Assembly: GCA_002414505.1 (NCBI GenBank)
Contig: DHZF01000024.1
Span: forward strand, 1 to 7,620
Reading direction: 5' to 3'
Length of the DNA stretch: 7,620 nt
From: Hyphomonas sp. UBA5111
Lineage (GTDB): Bacteria; Pseudomonadota; Alphaproteobacteria; Caulobacterales; Hyphomonadaceae
The translations under genes and the position numbers were made by a program. This document shows positions 6,877-7,620 of this stretch, piece after piece. The notes beneath the pieces were generated by a model. The model was not told the DNA's origin, ran no database searches, and saw nothing but the letters and a program-made list of their open reading frames with translations. Each line of letters opens with the position of its first letter. The first letter of the stretch is position 1.

Positions 6877-6880
6877 GGGG
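6875..6880 (+). promoter_or_regulatory. Shine-Dalgarno sequence over the rlmJ stop codon
   Basis: The bases GAGGGG overlap the rlmJ TGA (6874-6876) and lie 2 bases before ATG 6883. The overlap suggests that ribosomes finishing rlmJ help initiate the oxidoreductase, so the two genes are likely transcribed together and translationally coupled. Confidence 0.65.
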
Positions 6881-6882
6881 AC

Positions 6883-7620
6883 ATGACGGCCAACCTGCTT
6901 CTGATTGGCGGTGGGCATGCTCACGTCACGGCGCTGCGTTGGCTCCAGAAGCACCCCTGCCCGGACGTCTCCATCACTCTGATCAATCCTAGAGCTTATG
7001 CTGTCTATAGCGGCATGGTGCCGGGCTTCGTTGCGGGACACTTCAGCCGAAGTGAGGTGGAGATAGATCTGGGCCGACTTTGTACTGACTCAGGTGCGGA
7101 CATCATCCATGACTCCATCATCGACCTCGATCCAATCCGTAAACGCGCTATGGGGCAGTCTGGAAAAACTTACAGCTATGATCTCGCGTCCGTTGATGTC
7201 GGGATCGTGTCTGCGCCTCCGAGCGTGTCCGACAGCAAGATGGATCTGATTGTAAAGCCCATGTCGCCCTTCGTTGAGGCATGGGACCAGGTTTCAGAAA
7301 ACCTCTCCGGCGGCGTTGCGATTGTGGGCGGCGGTCTCGGGGGCGTGGAACTCGCTTTTGCGGTTCGGCATAGAATGCGGTTCAACGGCCTCCCCGATAC
7401 GGTTCCGGTGTCACTTGTGGACCAGTCGAAAATACTCTCAGCCAGCAGCCCCTCGCTAAGGCGCGCCTTGCGAAAAAAATTGACCTCCGGGTGTGTAGAT
7501 ATCCTGGAAGATACCGAGGTGCGCGGTCACTATGATGGACGACTGGAACTGGCATCCGGCCAATCCCTGACTGCTCAGTTGGTCCTGTGGACAGCAGGCG
7601 GACGCGCCCATGACTGGCTC
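6883..7620 (+). CDS. FAD/NAD(P)-dependent pyridine nucleotide-disulfide-type oxidoreductase, SelD-associated family (3' end beyond window)
   Basis: A two-dinucleotide-binding-domain flavoprotein of the family that also occurs as the N-terminal part of some selenide, water dikinase (SelD) fusions; its biochemical role is not established. The window holds exactly 246 codons with no stop. The FAD-binding N-terminus is LLLIGGGHAHV (5-15), with the family-specific GGGHAH in place of the common GxGxxG. YSGMVPGFVAGHF (42-54) is a strong family marker. A second Rossmann motif, AIVGGGLGGVE (146-156), should bind NAD(P)H. Near the window edge LWTAGGRAHDWL (235-246) is the ATG-like segment before the C-terminal domain. 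There is no CxxxxC redox disulfide in the visible part, so it is not a classical disulfide reductase. Stand-alone members are about 370 residues and SelD fusions over 700, and the window cannot tell which this is. It follows rlmJ by 6 bases. Confidence 0.88.
   Translation, partial: MTANLLLIGGGHAHVTALRWLQKHPCPDVSITLINPRAYAVYSGMVPGFVAGHFSRSEVEIDLGRLCTDSGADIIHDSIIDLDPIRKRAMGQSGKTYSYDLASVDVGIVSAPPSVSDSKMDLIVKPMSPFVEAWDQVSENLSGGVAIVGGGLGGVELAFAVRHRMRFNGLPDTVPVSLVDQSKILSASSPSLRRALRKKLTSGCVDILEDTEVRGHYDGRLELASGQSLTAQLVLWTAGGRAHDWL

Overview
This window looks like ordinary chromosomal DNA from an alphaproteobacterium. The basis is the style of ClpX (GPTGCGKT Walker A), ClpP and RlmJ, the moderately high GC content, and an M28 peptidase lipoprotein of a kind common in marine Caulobacterales/Hyphomonadaceae. 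The family-level placement is a guess from protein style and no search was run. I see no rRNA, tRNA, CRISPR array, insertion sequence, integrase or phage gene, and no sign of recent transfer.

Left half, minus strand, read right to left: a putative lipoprotein alpha/beta hydrolase (3123-2065), clpP (1952-1329) and clpX (1202 to the window edge, about 24 codons short of complete). ClpP and ClpX form the ATP-dependent ClpXP protease. Their catalytic and pore residues are intact and fall at, or very near, the E. coli positions. The hydrolase points the same way as clpP. I see no strong terminator after it, but a weak promoter-like sequence precedes clpP.

Right half, plus strand: a pirin-family bicupin (3293-4186) is transcribed divergently from the hydrolase. 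An M28 zinc peptidase lipoprotein (4282-6021) follows and ends in a textbook Rho-independent terminator (6029-6060). Next come rlmJ, a 23S rRNA adenine-N6 methyltransferase (6079-6876), and an FAD/NAD(P)-type oxidoreductase of the family found fused to or near SelD (6883 to the window edge). The last two are 6 bases apart with the Shine-Dalgarno sequence over the rlmJ stop, so they are very probably one operon.

The most useful details are four. Two gene starts should be moved on Shine-Dalgarno evidence (pirin to GTG 3293, hydrolase to TTG 3123). A clean 20-bp inverted repeat overlies a candidate promoter of the hydrolase. Paired inverted repeats sit in the clpP-clpX spacer. RlmJ carries a DPSY variant of its catalytic motif. 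I do not see convincing evidence of a previously undescribed system here.
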